A stretch of DNA of 64,000 nt from Fundidesulfovibrio agrisoli (GTDB lineage Bacteria; Desulfobacterota; Desulfovibrionia; Desulfovibrionales; Desulfovibrionaceae): assembly GCF_022808715.1 (NCBI RefSeq), contig NZ_JAKZKX010000006.1:124001-188000 (forward strand), in the 5' to 3' direction. The notes under the pieces were generated by a model, which was given only the letters and a program-made list of their open reading frames with translations, was not told where the DNA came from and made no database searches. Below, piece after piece: positions 32,301 through 41,070 of the stretch. A program made the translations under genes and the position numbers. Position 1 is the stretch's first letter. Every line of letters starts with the position of its first letter.

Positions 32301-33179
32301 TCAGCGCCTGCGCTTGGCCGAGGGCGCGCCCGCGCCCAGGAAGAAACCCCGGTTGGGGCCGTCGATGCGCCACTGCCAGTCCAGGCCGCCGGCCTCAAGC
32401 GAGACGAGGGACTCCAGCTCCCGCACGTTGCCCGGGAATGTGTGGCGCTTGAGCCGCCGGGACAGGGCCTCCAGGCTCTCCAGCGAGGCCTCGCGCGAGG
32501 CTTTCAGGCGCGAGAAATAGGCCACGATGGCCGGAATGTCCTGCTTGCGCTCGCGCAGGGGCGGCACGTGCACGCGCCTGAAGCGCTCCAGGAAGCCCGG
32601 CTCCATGGCCCCCGGCGCTTCGAGGGCGCGCAGGGGCTGGTTGGTGGTGCAGATCCACTGGGCGGGCAGGGCCGGGTATTCCTCCCCGGCGGGGGCGCGT
32701 CCTTCCATTTGATCCCAGGCCCGCATCACGGCGCGCTGCACGGCGCGGGGCAGATCCCCCATTTCCTCCAGCACCAGGGTGCCCCCGGCGGCCTCCGCGA
32801 CGAGCGGCGGCTTGGGCTGCGGGGCGTGCCTGTCGCCGAAGATGGCGGGCATGAGCGCCGCCGCCTCCAGCCCGGCCGTGGTCATGGTCGCGAAGGGGGC
32901 GTAGGGGTCGCGCTCCACGTGGATGAAGCGGGCCAGCAGGCTCTTGCCCACGCCGGTCTCCCCGGTGAGCAGCACGGGCTGGCCCGAGGCCGCCACCTCG
33001 CGGCAGAGCGCGACGATGCGGCGCATGTCCTTGTGGCAGACCACCAGGGCGAGCTGATCGTCCAGGGGGATGACCTCCCGCTTGGTGAACCAGTCGGGCA
33101 GGCCGCTCAGGGGGTGGGTGTCGCCGGAGTCGTCATGGTCCGTTGCAGATGGGCCGGGAGTGGGGGTGTTCTCGCTCAT
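32301..33179 (-). CDS. Sigma-54-activator-like AAA+ protein lacking GAFTGA and DNA-binding domain
   Basis: This 292-residue protein is a lone AAA+ domain related to NtrC-type activators. Walker A is GETGVGKS, Walker B is GTLVLEEMGDLP (Asp replaced by Glu), and the arginine-finger and sensor regions are FLERFRRVHVPPLRER and [14 protein letters not shown]. In true activators the GAFTGA loop that touches sigma-54 follows the ELFG-like segment. Here the matching region reads IFGDRHAPQPKPPLVAEA, with no such loop. There is also no receiver and no Fis-type HTH. It probably acts on another partner or as a modulator of a related activator. The NtrC-type regulator gene lies immediately upstream, and a palindrome lies between them. 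Confidence 0.85.
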   Translation of the reverse strand: MSENTPTPGPSATDHDDSGDTHPLSGLPDWFTKREVIPLDDQLALVVCHKDMRRIVALCREVAASGQPVLLTGETGVGKSLLARFIHVERDPYAPFATMTTAGLEAAALMPAIFGDRHAPQPKPPLVAEAAGGTLVLEEMGDLPRAVQRAVMRAWDQMEGRAPAGEEYPALPAQWICTTNQPLRALEAPGAMEPGFLERFRRVHVPPLRERKQDIPAIVAYFSRLKASREASLESLEALSRRLKRHTFPGNVRELESLVSLEAGGLDWQWRIDGPNRGFFLGAGAPSAKRRR

Positions 33180-33310
33180 GGCGGGAGGATATCAAGATGC
33201 ATGCCACGGCCTGGCCGGAGAACGACGCCGGGCGCGAGCATGCAACATGCCGCGATATTGAGATAATTTTCCAACCACTGCCGGGGCGTCGCCGGAGGCT
33301 CCACAAGGAA

Positions 33311-33327
33311 TGTTCCAATTTGGAACA
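33311..33327. promoter_or_regulatory. 17-bp palindromic operator (site 1)
   Basis: TGTTCCAATTTGGAACA is a perfect inverted repeat with a three-base centre. It lies between the NtrC-type regulator gene and the AAA+ gene, 132 bases upstream of the AAA+ start. Near-copies occur at 36185-36201 and 36221-36235. The position fits an upstream activator site. Confidence 0.7.
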
Positions 33328-33341
33328 ACCCGGACTGGCCC

Positions 33342-34685
33342 TCAATCCAGCTTGAACTGCTTGAGCTTGCGCCAGAGCGTGGTGCGCGGGATGTCCAGTA
33401 TCTGGGCGGCCAGGCCCTTGTTGCGCCCGGTGCGCTCCAGCACCCGCGCGATGTGGCGGCGCTCCATCTCCTCCAGGCTCTGCATGCGCTCGCCCTCCAC
33501 GGAGTCGAAGTCCATCTGGCGCAGGTCCTGCGGCAGGTCGGCCACGGTGACCGCCTCCCCCTCGCACAGGGCCACGGCCCGCTCCACGATGTTCTCAAGC
33601 TCCCGCACGTTGCCGGGGAAGTCGTAGTTCATGAGGATCTGCAGGGCCTGGGGCCGGATGTCGCGTACGTTCTTGTGGAAGAGCAGGCCGTACTTGTCCA
33701 GGAAGTGCCGGGTCAGCAGGGGGATGTCCTCCCGGCGCTCGGCCAGGCGGGGCAGGGTGATGCCCACCACGTTGAGGCGGTAGTAGAGGTCCTCCCGGAA
33801 GAGGCCTTTTGCCACCTCCTGCTTGAGGTCGCGGTTGGTGGCGGCGATGACGCGGATGTCCAGGTCGATGGGCCGGGTGCCGCCCACCCGCAGGATGCGC
33901 CGCTCCTGGATGACGTGCAGCAGCTTGACCTGCATGCTCATGGGCATCTCGCCGATTTCGTCCAGGAACACGGTGCCGCCCCCGGCGGACTCAAGCAGGC
34001 CGATGCGCGTGGCCATGGCCCCGGTGAAGGCTCCCTTCTCGTAGCCGAAGAGCTCGCTTGAGATGAGCTCCTCCGTGAAGCCGCCGCAGTTGAAGGAGAC
34101 GAAGGGCTGGTCCTTGCGTGGAGAAAGACGGTGGATGGCCCGGGCCACCAGGGCCTTGCCCGTGCCGCTGGCCCCCTGCACCAGCACGTTGCAGCCCACG
34201 GGCGCGATCTTGCGGATGAGCTCGAAGACCTCCCGCATGGAGGCGCTGGCCCCGATCATGGATTCGAGGCCGGTCTCCTCGCGCAGGGCCCGGCGCAGCT
34301 CCCTGTTTTCGCGGCCAAGGGCCGCCTTCTCGCAGGCGCGGCCCACCAGGCTGCGCACCTCGGCCAGCTTCACGGGCTTGGGCACGTAGTGGAAGGCCCC
34401 CAGCTTGATGGCCTCGATGGCCGTATCCAGCCCGCCGTGCCCTGTGACCAGGATGATTTCCGTGTCCGCGCCGGAGGCCTTCACCCGGGCAAGGGCCTCC
34501 AGGCCGGAGAGGCCGGGCAGCACCATGTCCAAAAGGGCCAGGTCGAAGGGGGCCTCGGCGGCGCGCGCCAGGAAGGTTTCGGCGTCCGCGAAGCCCTCCA
34601 CCTCGTGGCCGTCGCGGGTCAGGGCGTCGCCCAGGCGTTTGCGGGCCACGGCCTCGTCGTCGATCACGGCGATCCTGCAGCTCAT
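33342..34685 (-). CDS. NtrC-family sigma-54-dependent response regulator
   Basis: This 447-residue protein has a receiver domain (1-120, acidic pair VIDDE at 8-12, phospho-acceptor Asp53 in LALLDMVLP, Lys103 in VPKPVK), a sigma-54 AAA+ domain (about 140-370, Walker A GASGTGKA 171-178, GAFTGA 218-223, Walker [13 protein letters not shown]) and a Fis-type HTH at the C-terminus (about 405-445, [20 protein letters not shown]). All parts look functional, so it should activate sigma-54 promoters when phosphorylated by the adjacent kinase. The two genes overlap by four bases. The palindromes at 33311, 36185 and 36221 are its most likely binding sites. Confidence 0.95.
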   Translation of the reverse strand: MSCRIAVIDDEAVARKRLGDALTRDGHEVEGFADAETFLARAAEAPFDLALLDMVLPGLSGLEALARVKASGADTEIILVTGHGGLDTAIEAIKLGAFHYVPKPVKLAEVRSLVGRACEKAALGRENRELRRALREETGLESMIGASASMREVFELIRKIAPVGCNVLVQGASGTGKALVARAIHRLSPRKDQPFVSFNCGGFTEELISSELFGYEKGAFTGAMATRIGLLESAGGGTVFLDEIGEMPMSMQVKLLHVIQERRILRVGGTRPIDLDIRVIAATNRDLKQEVAKGLFREDLYYRLNVVGITLPRLAERREDIPLLTRHFLDKYGLLFHKNVRDIRPQALQILMNYDFPGNVRELENIVERAVALCEGEAVTVADLPQDLRQMDFDSVEGERMQSLEEMERRHIARVLERTGRNKGLAAQILDIPRTTLWRKLKQFKLD

Positions 34686-36142
34686 CTCGCGGCCTCCTCG
34701 TCCCCTTCCTCGATCCCGGCGGCGGGCTTGGGGGCCTTGGGCAGGTACACGTAGAAGGCCGTGCCCTCGCCGGGCTCGCTCTCCACCTCGATGCGCCCGC
34801 CGTGGCGCTTGACGATGGAGTAGGTCACGGCCAGGCCCAGGCCGGTGCCCTTGCCCACCTCCTTGGTGGTGAAGAAGGGCTCGAAGATGTGCTGCATGTC
34901 CTCCTGGCTGATGCCCTTGCCCGTGTCGCGCACGATGAAGCAGACGAAGTCGCTGGCGTCGCGCCCTGAGACGTCGATGCGCCCGCCCGCCGGGGTGGCG
35001 TGCACGGCGTTGAGCAGCAGGTTCAGGAAGACCTGCTGCAGGTGGCGCAGGCTCCCGGCCACCTTGTCCAGGCCGGGGGGCACGTCCACGTTCATGGTCA
35101 GCCCGGAGATCATGATCTGGTTCTTGAGCAGGGCCAGCGAGCTCTTGACCACCACCTCAGGGGCCAGGGGGCTGAACTTGGCCTTCTCCGTGCGGGAGAA
35201 GTCCAGCAGGTTGCGCACGATCTCGCCCGCGCGCTCGGCCTGGGCCAGGATGTCCTGCGCGGCCTCGCGGCCGTCGTCGTCCAGGGCCTCGCCGTTGGTC
35301 TCCAGCAGGGTCTCGGCGGAGAGCACGATGTTGTTGAGCGGGTTGTTGATCTCGTGGGCGATGCCCGCGGTGAGCGTGCCCAGGGCGGCGATCTTGCGGG
35401 CCTGGAGCAGGTCCTCCTGGTTGGCGGTGAGCTCCATGGCCATGCGGTTGAGCGCCTCCAGCAGGCCCGAGACCTCCACGATGTGCCCGCCCCCGCCGTC
35501 CACGGGGCTGAAGTCGCCCTTGGCCACCCGCGCGGTGATCTGGCCGATCAGGCCCAGGGGCTTGAGCAGGCTCTCCGCGATGACCTTGATGAGGATGGCC
35601 ATGAACACCAGGAACACGCCCAGGTAGGCGAACGGCAGGAGCGATACCCGGAAGATGGTCTTGTTGATGCGGTCGCGCTTGGTGCGGATGAGCTCCTCGG
35701 CCATGTCCACCAGGAGCTTGCCCGTGCCGCGCACGCTCTCGCGCGCGGGGTCGCCGGCGCGCTCCAGGGCGGTGAACTCCTCCCTGTAGAGGCGCAGGGC
35801 GTTGCGGAACGCGGGCAGGCGGCCCGGCCCGGCCACCGCCTCCAGGTCGTCCCCCAGGTCGGCCACGGCTGCCTCGGCCTTGTCCAGATACTGCAAGCCT
35901 TCGCGCAGGCTCTCGGCCCCGCCGTAGATGAGCAGGTTCTTCTCGAAACGGCGGGCTTCCAGGATGGAGTTGAACAGGTCGTCGTAGCGCTCGCTCAGGT
36001 GCAGGCGCTCGCTCACGGCGGCCAGGGTCCAGACGTTGAGCGCGGTCAGGCCGCAGGCCACGCAGAACGTCACCAGGAAAAGGGTGAGGATCTTGCCCTT
36101 GATGGAATTGAAAAAGACCTTGAGCCGCTGCACCTGGTCCAT
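34682..36142 (-). CDS. Membrane sensor histidine kinase
   Basis: The start MDQVQRLKVFFNSIKGKIL is supported by a GGAGG box. The 486-residue protein has one helix at about 19-40, a helical periplasmic sensor (about 42-175), a second helix (about 180-200), a HAMP domain, a HisKA domain with His263 in GIAHEINNPLNN and an HATPase domain (NLLLNAVHATPAG, DTGKGIS, GKGTGLGLAV). It belongs to the NtrB-like class. It should phosphorylate the NtrC-type regulator whose gene overlaps its 3' end. It is divergent from the stress-protein/PEP-synthase-like operon. Confidence 0.94.
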   Translation of the reverse strand: MDQVQRLKVFFNSIKGKILTLFLVTFCVACGLTALNVWTLAAVSERLHLSERYDDLFNSILEARRFEKNLLIYGGAESLREGLQYLDKAEAAVADLGDDLEAVAGPGRLPAFRNALRLYREEFTALERAGDPARESVRGTGKLLVDMAEELIRTKRDRINKTIFRVSLLPFAYLGVFLVFMAILIKVIAESLLKPLGLIGQITARVAKGDFSPVDGGGGHIVEVSGLLEALNRMAMELTANQEDLLQARKIAALGTLTAGIAHEINNPLNNIVLSAETLLETNGEALDDDGREAAQDILAQAERAGEIVRNLLDFSRTEKAKFSPLAPEVVVKSSLALLKNQIMISGLTMNVDVPPGLDKVAGSLRHLQQVFLNLLLNAVHATPAGGRIDVSGRDASDFVCFIVRDTGKGISQEDMQHIFEPFFTTKEVGKGTGLGLAVTYSIVKRHGGRIEVESEPGEGTAFYVYLPKAPKPAAGIEEGDEEAAR

Positions 36143-36184
36143 GATCCGCCTCCACAGCCCGCCGGATGGCTCCACCCTAGGCCA

Positions 36185-36201
36185 TGTTCCAATTTGATAC
36201 A
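36185..36201. promoter_or_regulatory. Palindromic operator (site 2)
   Basis: TGTTCCAATTTGATACA matches site 1 at 15 of 17 positions. It lies 43 bases upstream of the kinase start on one side and about 125 bases upstream of the predicted sigma-54 promoter on the other, so it could serve both transcripts. Confidence 0.65.
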
Positions 36202-36220
36202 AGCACAACCGGCATTTCCC

Positions 36221-36235
36221 GTTTCATTTTGGAAC
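36221..36235. promoter_or_regulatory. Palindromic operator (site 3)
   Basis: GTTTCATTTTGGAAC matches site 1 at 13 of its 15 central positions and is centred 35 bases from site 2. It lies about 90 bases upstream of the predicted sigma-54 promoter, the usual distance for enhancer sites. Confidence 0.55.
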
Positions 36236-36309
36236 CAGGGTGGCGCGCACGGTCAGAACCTCGGCAGATAAATCCATCCATTACGGCGCGTTGAGCGTTT
36301 CTTCCGTTC

Positions 36310-36325
36310 TGGCCCCAACCTTGCT
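36310..36325 (+). promoter_or_regulatory. Sigma-54 (-24/-12) promoter
   Basis: TGGCCCCAACCTTGCT has the invariant GG and GC spaced by ten bases and matches TGGC and TTGCT of the consensus. Transcription should start near 36336, about 12 bases before the stress-protein ATG. The short leader is a caveat, because the best ribosome site (GGGGAGG) would then lie just upstream of the start point. Confidence 0.6.
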
Positions 36326-36347
36326 TTGGGGAGGATGCGGAAACACT

Positions 36348-36797
36348 ATGGAACGAATCCTCGTTGGCATCGATTCGACACGTCCCTCCTGGGAGGCGCT
36401 GGTGCGGGCCTTGTGCCTGGCCCCGCGCATCCAGGCCAGGGTGTCCGTGCTGGTCGTGTTCCCGCCGGATGGCGGCGCGGGGCCCAAAGCGGCCGCCGGG
36501 AAGGACACCCCGGAGGGCAGGGCGGTGCGGCGCAGGGTGGATTCCGAGATCGAGTCCGCCAAGGCGGCTGGGGCCACTGTCGACCTGTTCGTGACCGAGG
36601 GGCGATACGAGCGGGAGCTCATCGACGCGGCGGGACAACTCAAGACGACCCTGCTGGTGGCGGCCGCCGCCGGAGGGGACGGGGAAGGCGGGGAACGCGA
36701 GGCGGAGCTGCTGGGCAAGATACTCAACGGAGTGGACTGCCGCGTGGAGCTGGTCTCGCCCAAGAGACACCACGAATCACAGAAGGATGGGGCATGA
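36348..36797 (+). CDS. UspA-like universal stress protein
   Basis: This 149-residue protein has the Usp fold pattern: ERILVGIDSTRPSWEALVRA at the start, a VSVLVVFPP strand, ATVDLFVTEGRYERELIDAA in the middle, and ILNGVDCRVELVSP at the end. The ATP-binding glycine motif (G-x2-G-x9-G-S/T) is only partly kept in GGDGEGGEREAELLGK, so nucleotide binding is uncertain. It is the first gene of a plus-strand operon and overlaps the TauE/SafE gene by four bases. No strong SD is present at 36348, but the family start MERILVGID makes that choice clear. Confidence 0.82.
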   Translation: MERILVGIDSTRPSWEALVRALCLAPRIQARVSVLVVFPPDGGAGPKAAAGKDTPEGRAVRRRVDSEIESAKAAGATVDLFVTEGRYERELIDAAGQLKTTLLVAAAAGGDGEGGEREAELLGKILNGVDCRVELVSPKRHHESQKDGA

Positions 36798-37735
36798 GCA
36801 TACCAATGGAACTTTACCTGCCCATCGCGGGCAACAGCGTGAACATCGCGGCCGTGTTCGGCCTGGGCGGAGCCGTTGGCCTGCTCTCGGGCATCTTCGG
36901 CGTGGGCGGCGGCTTCCTGATGACGCCGCTGCTCATCATGATGGGCATTCCGCCCACGGTGGCCGCCGCCTCCGACTCCAACCAGATCGTGGGGGCCTCC
37001 ACCTCCGGGACGCTGGCGCACCTGCGCCTGGGCAACGTGGACGTGAAGATGGGCCTCCTGCTGCTGATCGGCGGCGTGCTCGGCGGCACCGTGGGCGTGG
37101 AGATCATCAAGGTGCTGCGCGCCATGGGCAACGCGGACTTCCTCATCAACGTCACGTACGTGCTCATGCTGGGCCTGGTGGGCGGCTACATGTTCATTGA
37201 GAGCCTGCAGTCCATGCGCAAGGCCAAGGCCCCGGCCAAGAACGAGCCCGAAAAGCACGTCAAGTCCAGCGCGTTCGCCAGGTTCGCGGCCAGCCTGCCC
37301 TGGCAGATGGAGTTCAAGCGCTCGGGCGTGCGCATGTCCCCCCTGCTGCCCCTGTTCCTGGGCGGCCTGGTGGGCGTGCTCTCGGCCATCATGGGCGTGG
37401 GCGGCGGCTTCATCATGGTGCCGGTGATGGTCTACCTGCTGCGCATGCCCATGCACGTGGTGGTGGGCACCAGCCTGTTCCAGATCCTGTTCACCTGCAT
37501 CAACGTCACGGTGATGCAGTCCATCTCCAACCACACGGTGGACTTCGTGCTGGCCCTGATCCTGCTGGTGGGCTCCTCCCTGGGGGCCCAGGTGGGCGCC
37601 AAGATCGGCAAGAAGCTGCACGGCGACCAGCTCAAGATCCTGCTGGCCTCGCTGGTGCTCGTGGTCATGTTCAAGATCCTCTACGAACTCATCGCCAGGC
37701 CGGACGTTCTGCTGGCCTATGTGGGAGGGCATTAG
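36794..37735 (+). CDS. TauE/SafE family anion exporter
   Basis: The ATG at 36794 overlaps the upstream stop (ATGA). The 313-residue protein has about eight helices in two homologous halves. Each half opens with the family motif, first LLSGIFGVGGGFLMTPLL and then VLSAIMGVGGGFIMVPVM. It belongs to the family linked to export of sulfite, sulfoacetate or other anions through the inner membrane. A cytoplasmic basic linker (about 140-185) joins the halves. The next gene, an Alph_Pro_TM protein, follows by two bases. In a sulfur-metabolising host, a sulfur oxyanion is a reasonable guess for the substrate. Confidence 0.93.
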   Translation: MSIPMELYLPIAGNSVNIAAVFGLGGAVGLLSGIFGVGGGFLMTPLLIMMGIPPTVAAASDSNQIVGASTSGTLAHLRLGNVDVKMGLLLLIGGVLGGTVGVEIIKVLRAMGNADFLINVTYVLMLGLVGGYMFIESLQSMRKAKAPAKNEPEKHVKSSAFARFAASLPWQMEFKRSGVRMSPLLPLFLGGLVGVLSAIMGVGGGFIMVPVMVYLLRMPMHVVVGTSLFQILFTCINVTVMQSISNHTVDFVLALILLVGSSLGAQVGAKIGKKLHGDQLKILLASLVLVVMFKILYELIARPDVLLAYVGGH

Positions 37736-37737
37736 CC

Positions 37738-38487
37738 ATGAAACGCGCCGTATTTCTCATCCTGACGCTGCTTATGTGCCTGCCCGCCGCCTCCCGCGCC
37801 GCGGGGATCGACTTCACCGCCGAACCCGCCGGCATCGAGATCGGCACCCTGTACAAGGGCACGTCCATCCAGGTGGAGGGCCGCGTGCCCGAGGGCACGC
37901 AGGTGGTGCTGCGCTTCACCGGCGCCCCCGAGGACCTGCGCATGAAGGAGAAGGGCAAGGCCATGGGCCTTCTGTGGATGAACATGAACACCCTGCACTT
38001 CGGCAACGTGCCCAAGGTCTGCCTGATCGACGCCAGCGCCCCCCTGAAGGATCTGGGCCTCGACGGCGCGCGCCTGGGCCTCACTGGCCTGGCCGACGCC
38101 GTCACCGTGGAGCCCGCCACGGCGGACAAGGCCTCCCTGCTGCCCGAGCTGGTCACCCTCAAGGAGAAGGAAGGCCTCTTCCGCCAGTCCAGCGGCGGGG
38201 TGAAGCTGGGCGAGAAGCGCGACGGCCTGCAGGCCTTCAGCGCCACCCTTGCAGTGCCCTCCCGCCTCTCCCCGGGCAGCTACTCCGTGGAGGTCTTCGC
38301 GCTGCGCGACGGCACCATCCAGGCCCAGGCCGCCAAGACCGTGGACGCCCGCCTGGTGGGAGCGCCCGCCCTGCTGGCCGACCTGGCCTTCAACCACGGC
38401 GCGTGGTACGGCATCCTGGCTTCGATCATCGCCATCCTGGGCGGCCTGGCCATCGGGCTGGTCTTCCAGAGCAAGGGGGCGCACTAG
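37738..38487 (+). CDS. Alph_Pro_TM (TIGR02186-type) exported membrane-anchored protein
   Basis: This 249-residue protein has a signal peptide (MKRAVFLILTLLMCLPAASRA), a beta-rich periplasmic part and one C-terminal helix (YGILASIIAILGGLAIGLVF). The family pattern is clear in DFTAEPAGIEIGTLYKGTSI followed by EGRVPEGTQVVLRFTG, and later LSPGSYSVEVFALRDGTI. In other bacteria this family is found next to TauE/SafE genes, as here. It is probably a periplasmic accessory of the exporter. It is separated from its neighbours by 2 and 6 bases, so it is part of the same operon. Confidence 0.85.
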   Translation: MKRAVFLILTLLMCLPAASRAAGIDFTAEPAGIEIGTLYKGTSIQVEGRVPEGTQVVLRFTGAPEDLRMKEKGKAMGLLWMNMNTLHFGNVPKVCLIDASAPLKDLGLDGARLGLTGLADAVTVEPATADKASLLPELVTLKEKEGLFRQSSGGVKLGEKRDGLQAFSATLAVPSRLSPGSYSVEVFALRDGTIQAQAAKTVDARLVGAPALLADLAFNHGAWYGILASIIAILGGLAIGLVFQSKGAH

Positions 38488-38493
38488 CAACCC

Positions 38494-41070
38494 ATGGACC
38501 TGCCCGGCATCAAGGAACTCCTCTCCGGGTGGCGCAAAAAGCCGCCCGTGCCCTTCACGGTGCTCTTCAAGAAGTTCAAGAGCATCCTGGAGCGCAACAA
38601 CGCCATACTTGAGCTCATCGGAGACATGGGCGACAAGCTGGGGGGGGACTACGTCTTCGACCGGCAGTACATCCTCGACTCCTGCGAGAAGCTCGGCGAC
38701 CAGGTGTTCAAGCTCGTCTCGGACCTGAGCCTGCTGTGCCAGCGCAAGAACGTGGCCCTGTTCACGGCCTTCGAGCGCGTACAGCACCAGATCCGCGAAG
38801 AGCTGGCCGGCCGCCGGGCTCTCTCTCGCACGGACCACATCCTCCCCCTCTCGGAGCTCACCCACGACCTGGCCGACGAGGGCGGCAACAAGATGTCCAG
38901 CCTGGGGGACATCGGCAACATCCTGGGCTTCACCGTGCCCGAGGGCTTCGTCATCACCGCCGGGGCCTACTTCGAGGCCATGGAGCACGCGGGGCTGCGC
39001 AAGCGCGCCGCCGAAGCCAGCCAGCGCCTCTGCGAGGCCAAGGACGGCAGGCTGGAGCAGGACTCGCGAGAGCTGCGCCAGGCCATCCTGGCCATGCCCT
39101 TGCCCAAGGGCCTCTCCCGCGCGGTGGAGCAGGCCGCGCGCAAGCTCTCCGGCGGCGGACGCGCCCTGCTGGCGGTGCGCTCCAGCGCCTGGGGCGAGGA
39201 CAGCGAATCGAGCTTCGCGGGCATGTACGAGACGGTGCTGGGCGTGGCCCCGGAGAACATCCTGGAGGCCTACCGCCGGGTGCTGGCCAGCCTGTTCTGC
39301 GAGCAGGCCCTGCGCTACCGCCTCCATCACGGCCAGGGCTTGGGCCAGAACTGCGAGGAGCCCGCCATGGCCGTGGGCGTGGTGCGCATGGTGGACGCCG
39401 AGACCAGCGGCGGCCTCTACACCTACGCCCCCCTGGAGGAGCACGGCCAGCCCATGGTGGTCAGCGCGGCCTGGGGCCTGGGCAAGCCCATCGTGGACGG
39501 CACCGCCGAGACCGACACCTATTTCCTGCGGCGCGACCCCCCGCACGAGCCCGTCTCCGTGGAGTTGAGCGCCAAGACCACCCGCCTGGTGCTGGACCCG
39601 GCCGGGGGCACCCGCACCGAACCCGTGCCCGAGGAGCTGCGCAACGCCGCCTGCCTTGACGGCGCCCGCCTGTTCCAGCTGGCCGAGGCGGCCATGACCC
39701 TGGAGCGCTTCTTCCGCCGTCCCCTGGACGTGGAGTGGGCCTTCACCCGCGAGGGCGGGCTGGTGGTGCTCCAGGCCAGGCCCCTCTCCATCCGCCCGCG
39801 CACCTGCTCCCTGGAGGATGACGTTTCCGAGGCCGCCAAGGACGCCCCGGTGGTCTTCTCCGGCAAGGGCATCACCGCCATGGGCGGGGTGTCCTCGGGC
39901 AGGGTGCAGCTGGTGGGGCCGGAGGAAAACCTGGACGGCTTCCCCTACGGGGCCATCCTGGTGGCCCGCCACTCCTCCCCGCGCTTCGCCCGGATCATGC
40001 CCCGCTGCCGGGGCATCATCACGGACGTGGGCTCGGCCACCGGGCACATGGCCACCATCGCCCGGGAGCTGCGCGTGCCCACCCTGGTGGGCGCGGGCAA
40101 CGCCACCCGCGTTCTGGAGCAGGGCCGCGAGATCACCCTGGATGCCGACCACAAGGTGGTCTACGAGGGCGCGGTGGAGGCCCTGTGCCGCTACGAGCTC
40201 TCCAAGGAGGACGTGTTCGAGGAGTCCTGGGAGTACCGGACCTTGAAGCGCGTGCTGCGCCACATCAGCCCCCTGACCCTGCTGGACCCCAATGCCGAGT
40301 CCTTCAGGCCCGAGGCCGCCAAGACCTTCCACGACATCGCCCGCTACGTGCACCAGCGCGCCGTGGACAAGCTCATCTCCCTGGCGGAGACCCACCAGGA
40401 GATCACCGAGGGCGCGCCCCGCAGGCTGGCCACAAAGCTGCCCCTGGGCCTGACCGTCATCGACGTGGAGGGCGGCCTGGAGCCCGGCGCGGGCGACGAG
40501 GTGGGCGAGGAGCAGCTGCGCTGCCGTCCCCTGCGCGCCCTGATGGAGGGCATGAACGCCCAGGGCATGTGGGAGACCAGGCCTGTGCCCGTGGACATCG
40601 GCTCCTTCATGTCCAGCGTGACCAGGACCTTCTCGGCGGACCAGTCCCACCCGGCCAAGATGGGCCGCAACCTGGCCGTGGTCTCCAGGGAGTACCTGAA
40701 CCTGCACCTGCGCCTGGGCTACCACTTCACCGTGGTGGACGCCTACCTGGGCGGCTCCATCAACGACAACGCCGTCTTCTTCCGCTTCATGGGCGGCGTC
40801 ACGGACCTGACCCGCCGCTCCCGCCGGGCCAGGCTGGTGAGCGCCATCCTGGAGCAGTTCGACTTCAAGGTGGAGACCAAGGGCGACATGGTCACCGGGC
40901 GGGTCAAGAAGCACCCCACCCGGGCCATGCTGGACAAGATGTTCATGCTTGGCGCACTGATAGGCTATACGCGCCAGCTCGACGCCCTGATGGACTCGGA
41001 CGAGGCCTGCCGGATGCGGGCCGATGAATTCCTGCAAAGACTCGCCGCACTGAGGGAGGCCAAAGAATGA
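38494..41070 (+). CDS. PEP-synthase-like ATP-grasp/phosphohistidine protein, paralogue 1
   Basis: This 858-residue protein has four parts. An N-terminal helical region (about 20-105) is followed by a PPDK_N-type ATP-grasp domain (about 110-435, with VRSSAWGEDSESSFAGMYET and LVVLQARPLS). Next comes a swivelling phosphohistidine domain (about 450-560, His518 in SATGHMATIARELRVPTLVG). Last is a C-terminal domain of about 280 residues that I do not recognise. PEP synthases end in a TIM barrel that binds PEP/pyruvate; this protein has none. The likely chemistry is ATP-dependent phosphorylation of His518 and transfer to an unknown acceptor. The C-terminal domain is shared with the genes at 41522 and 43915. 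It overlaps the response-regulator gene by four bases. Confidence 0.85.
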   Translation: MDLPGIKELLSGWRKKPPVPFTVLFKKFKSILERNNAILELIGDMGDKLGGDYVFDRQYILDSCEKLGDQVFKLVSDLSLLCQRKNVALFTAFERVQHQIREELAGRRALSRTDHILPLSELTHDLADEGGNKMSSLGDIGNILGFTVPEGFVITAGAYFEAMEHAGLRKRAAEASQRLCEAKDGRLEQDSRELRQAILAMPLPKGLSRAVEQAARKLSGGGRALLAVRSSAWGEDSESSFAGMYETVLGVAPENILEAYRRVLASLFCEQALRYRLHHGQGLGQNCEEPAMAVGVVRMVDAETSGGLYTYAPLEEHGQPMVVSAAWGLGKPIVDGTAETDTYFLRRDPPHEPVSVELSAKTTRLVLDPAGGTRTEPVPEELRNAACLDGARLFQLAEAAMTLERFFRRPLDVEWAFTREGGLVVLQARPLSIRPRTCSLEDDVSEAAKDAPVVFSGKGITAMGGVSSGRVQLVGPEENLDGFPYGAILVARHSSPRFARIMPRCRGIITDVGSATGHMATIARELRVPTLVGAGNATRVLEQGREITLDADHKVVYEGAVEALCRYELSKEDVFEESWEYRTLKRVLRHISPLTLLDPNAESFRPEAAKTFHDIARYVHQRAVDKLISLAETHQEITEGAPRRLATKLPLGLTVIDVEGGLEPGAGDEVGEEQLRCRPLRALMEGMNAQGMWETRPVPVDIGSFMSSVTRTFSADQSHPAKMGRNLAVVSREYLNLHLRLGYHFTVVDAYLGGSINDNAVFFRFMGGVTDLTRRSRRARLVSAILEQFDFKVETKGDMVTGRVKKHPTRAMLDKMFMLGALIGYTRQLDALMDSDEACRMRADEFLQRLAALREAKE

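Noticed and set aside
31386-32398. Minus-strand frames over the DUF599 gene
   Set aside because: The plus-strand protein has clear membrane helices and a good ribosome site; the opposite frames are compositional shadows.
37732-41037. Antisense open frame of 1101 codons across the Alph_Pro_TM and first PEP-synthase-like genes
   Set aside because: Its translation is rich in His, Gly, Val and Gln, without domains, as expected from the mirror of GC-rich codons. The plus-strand genes are strongly supported.
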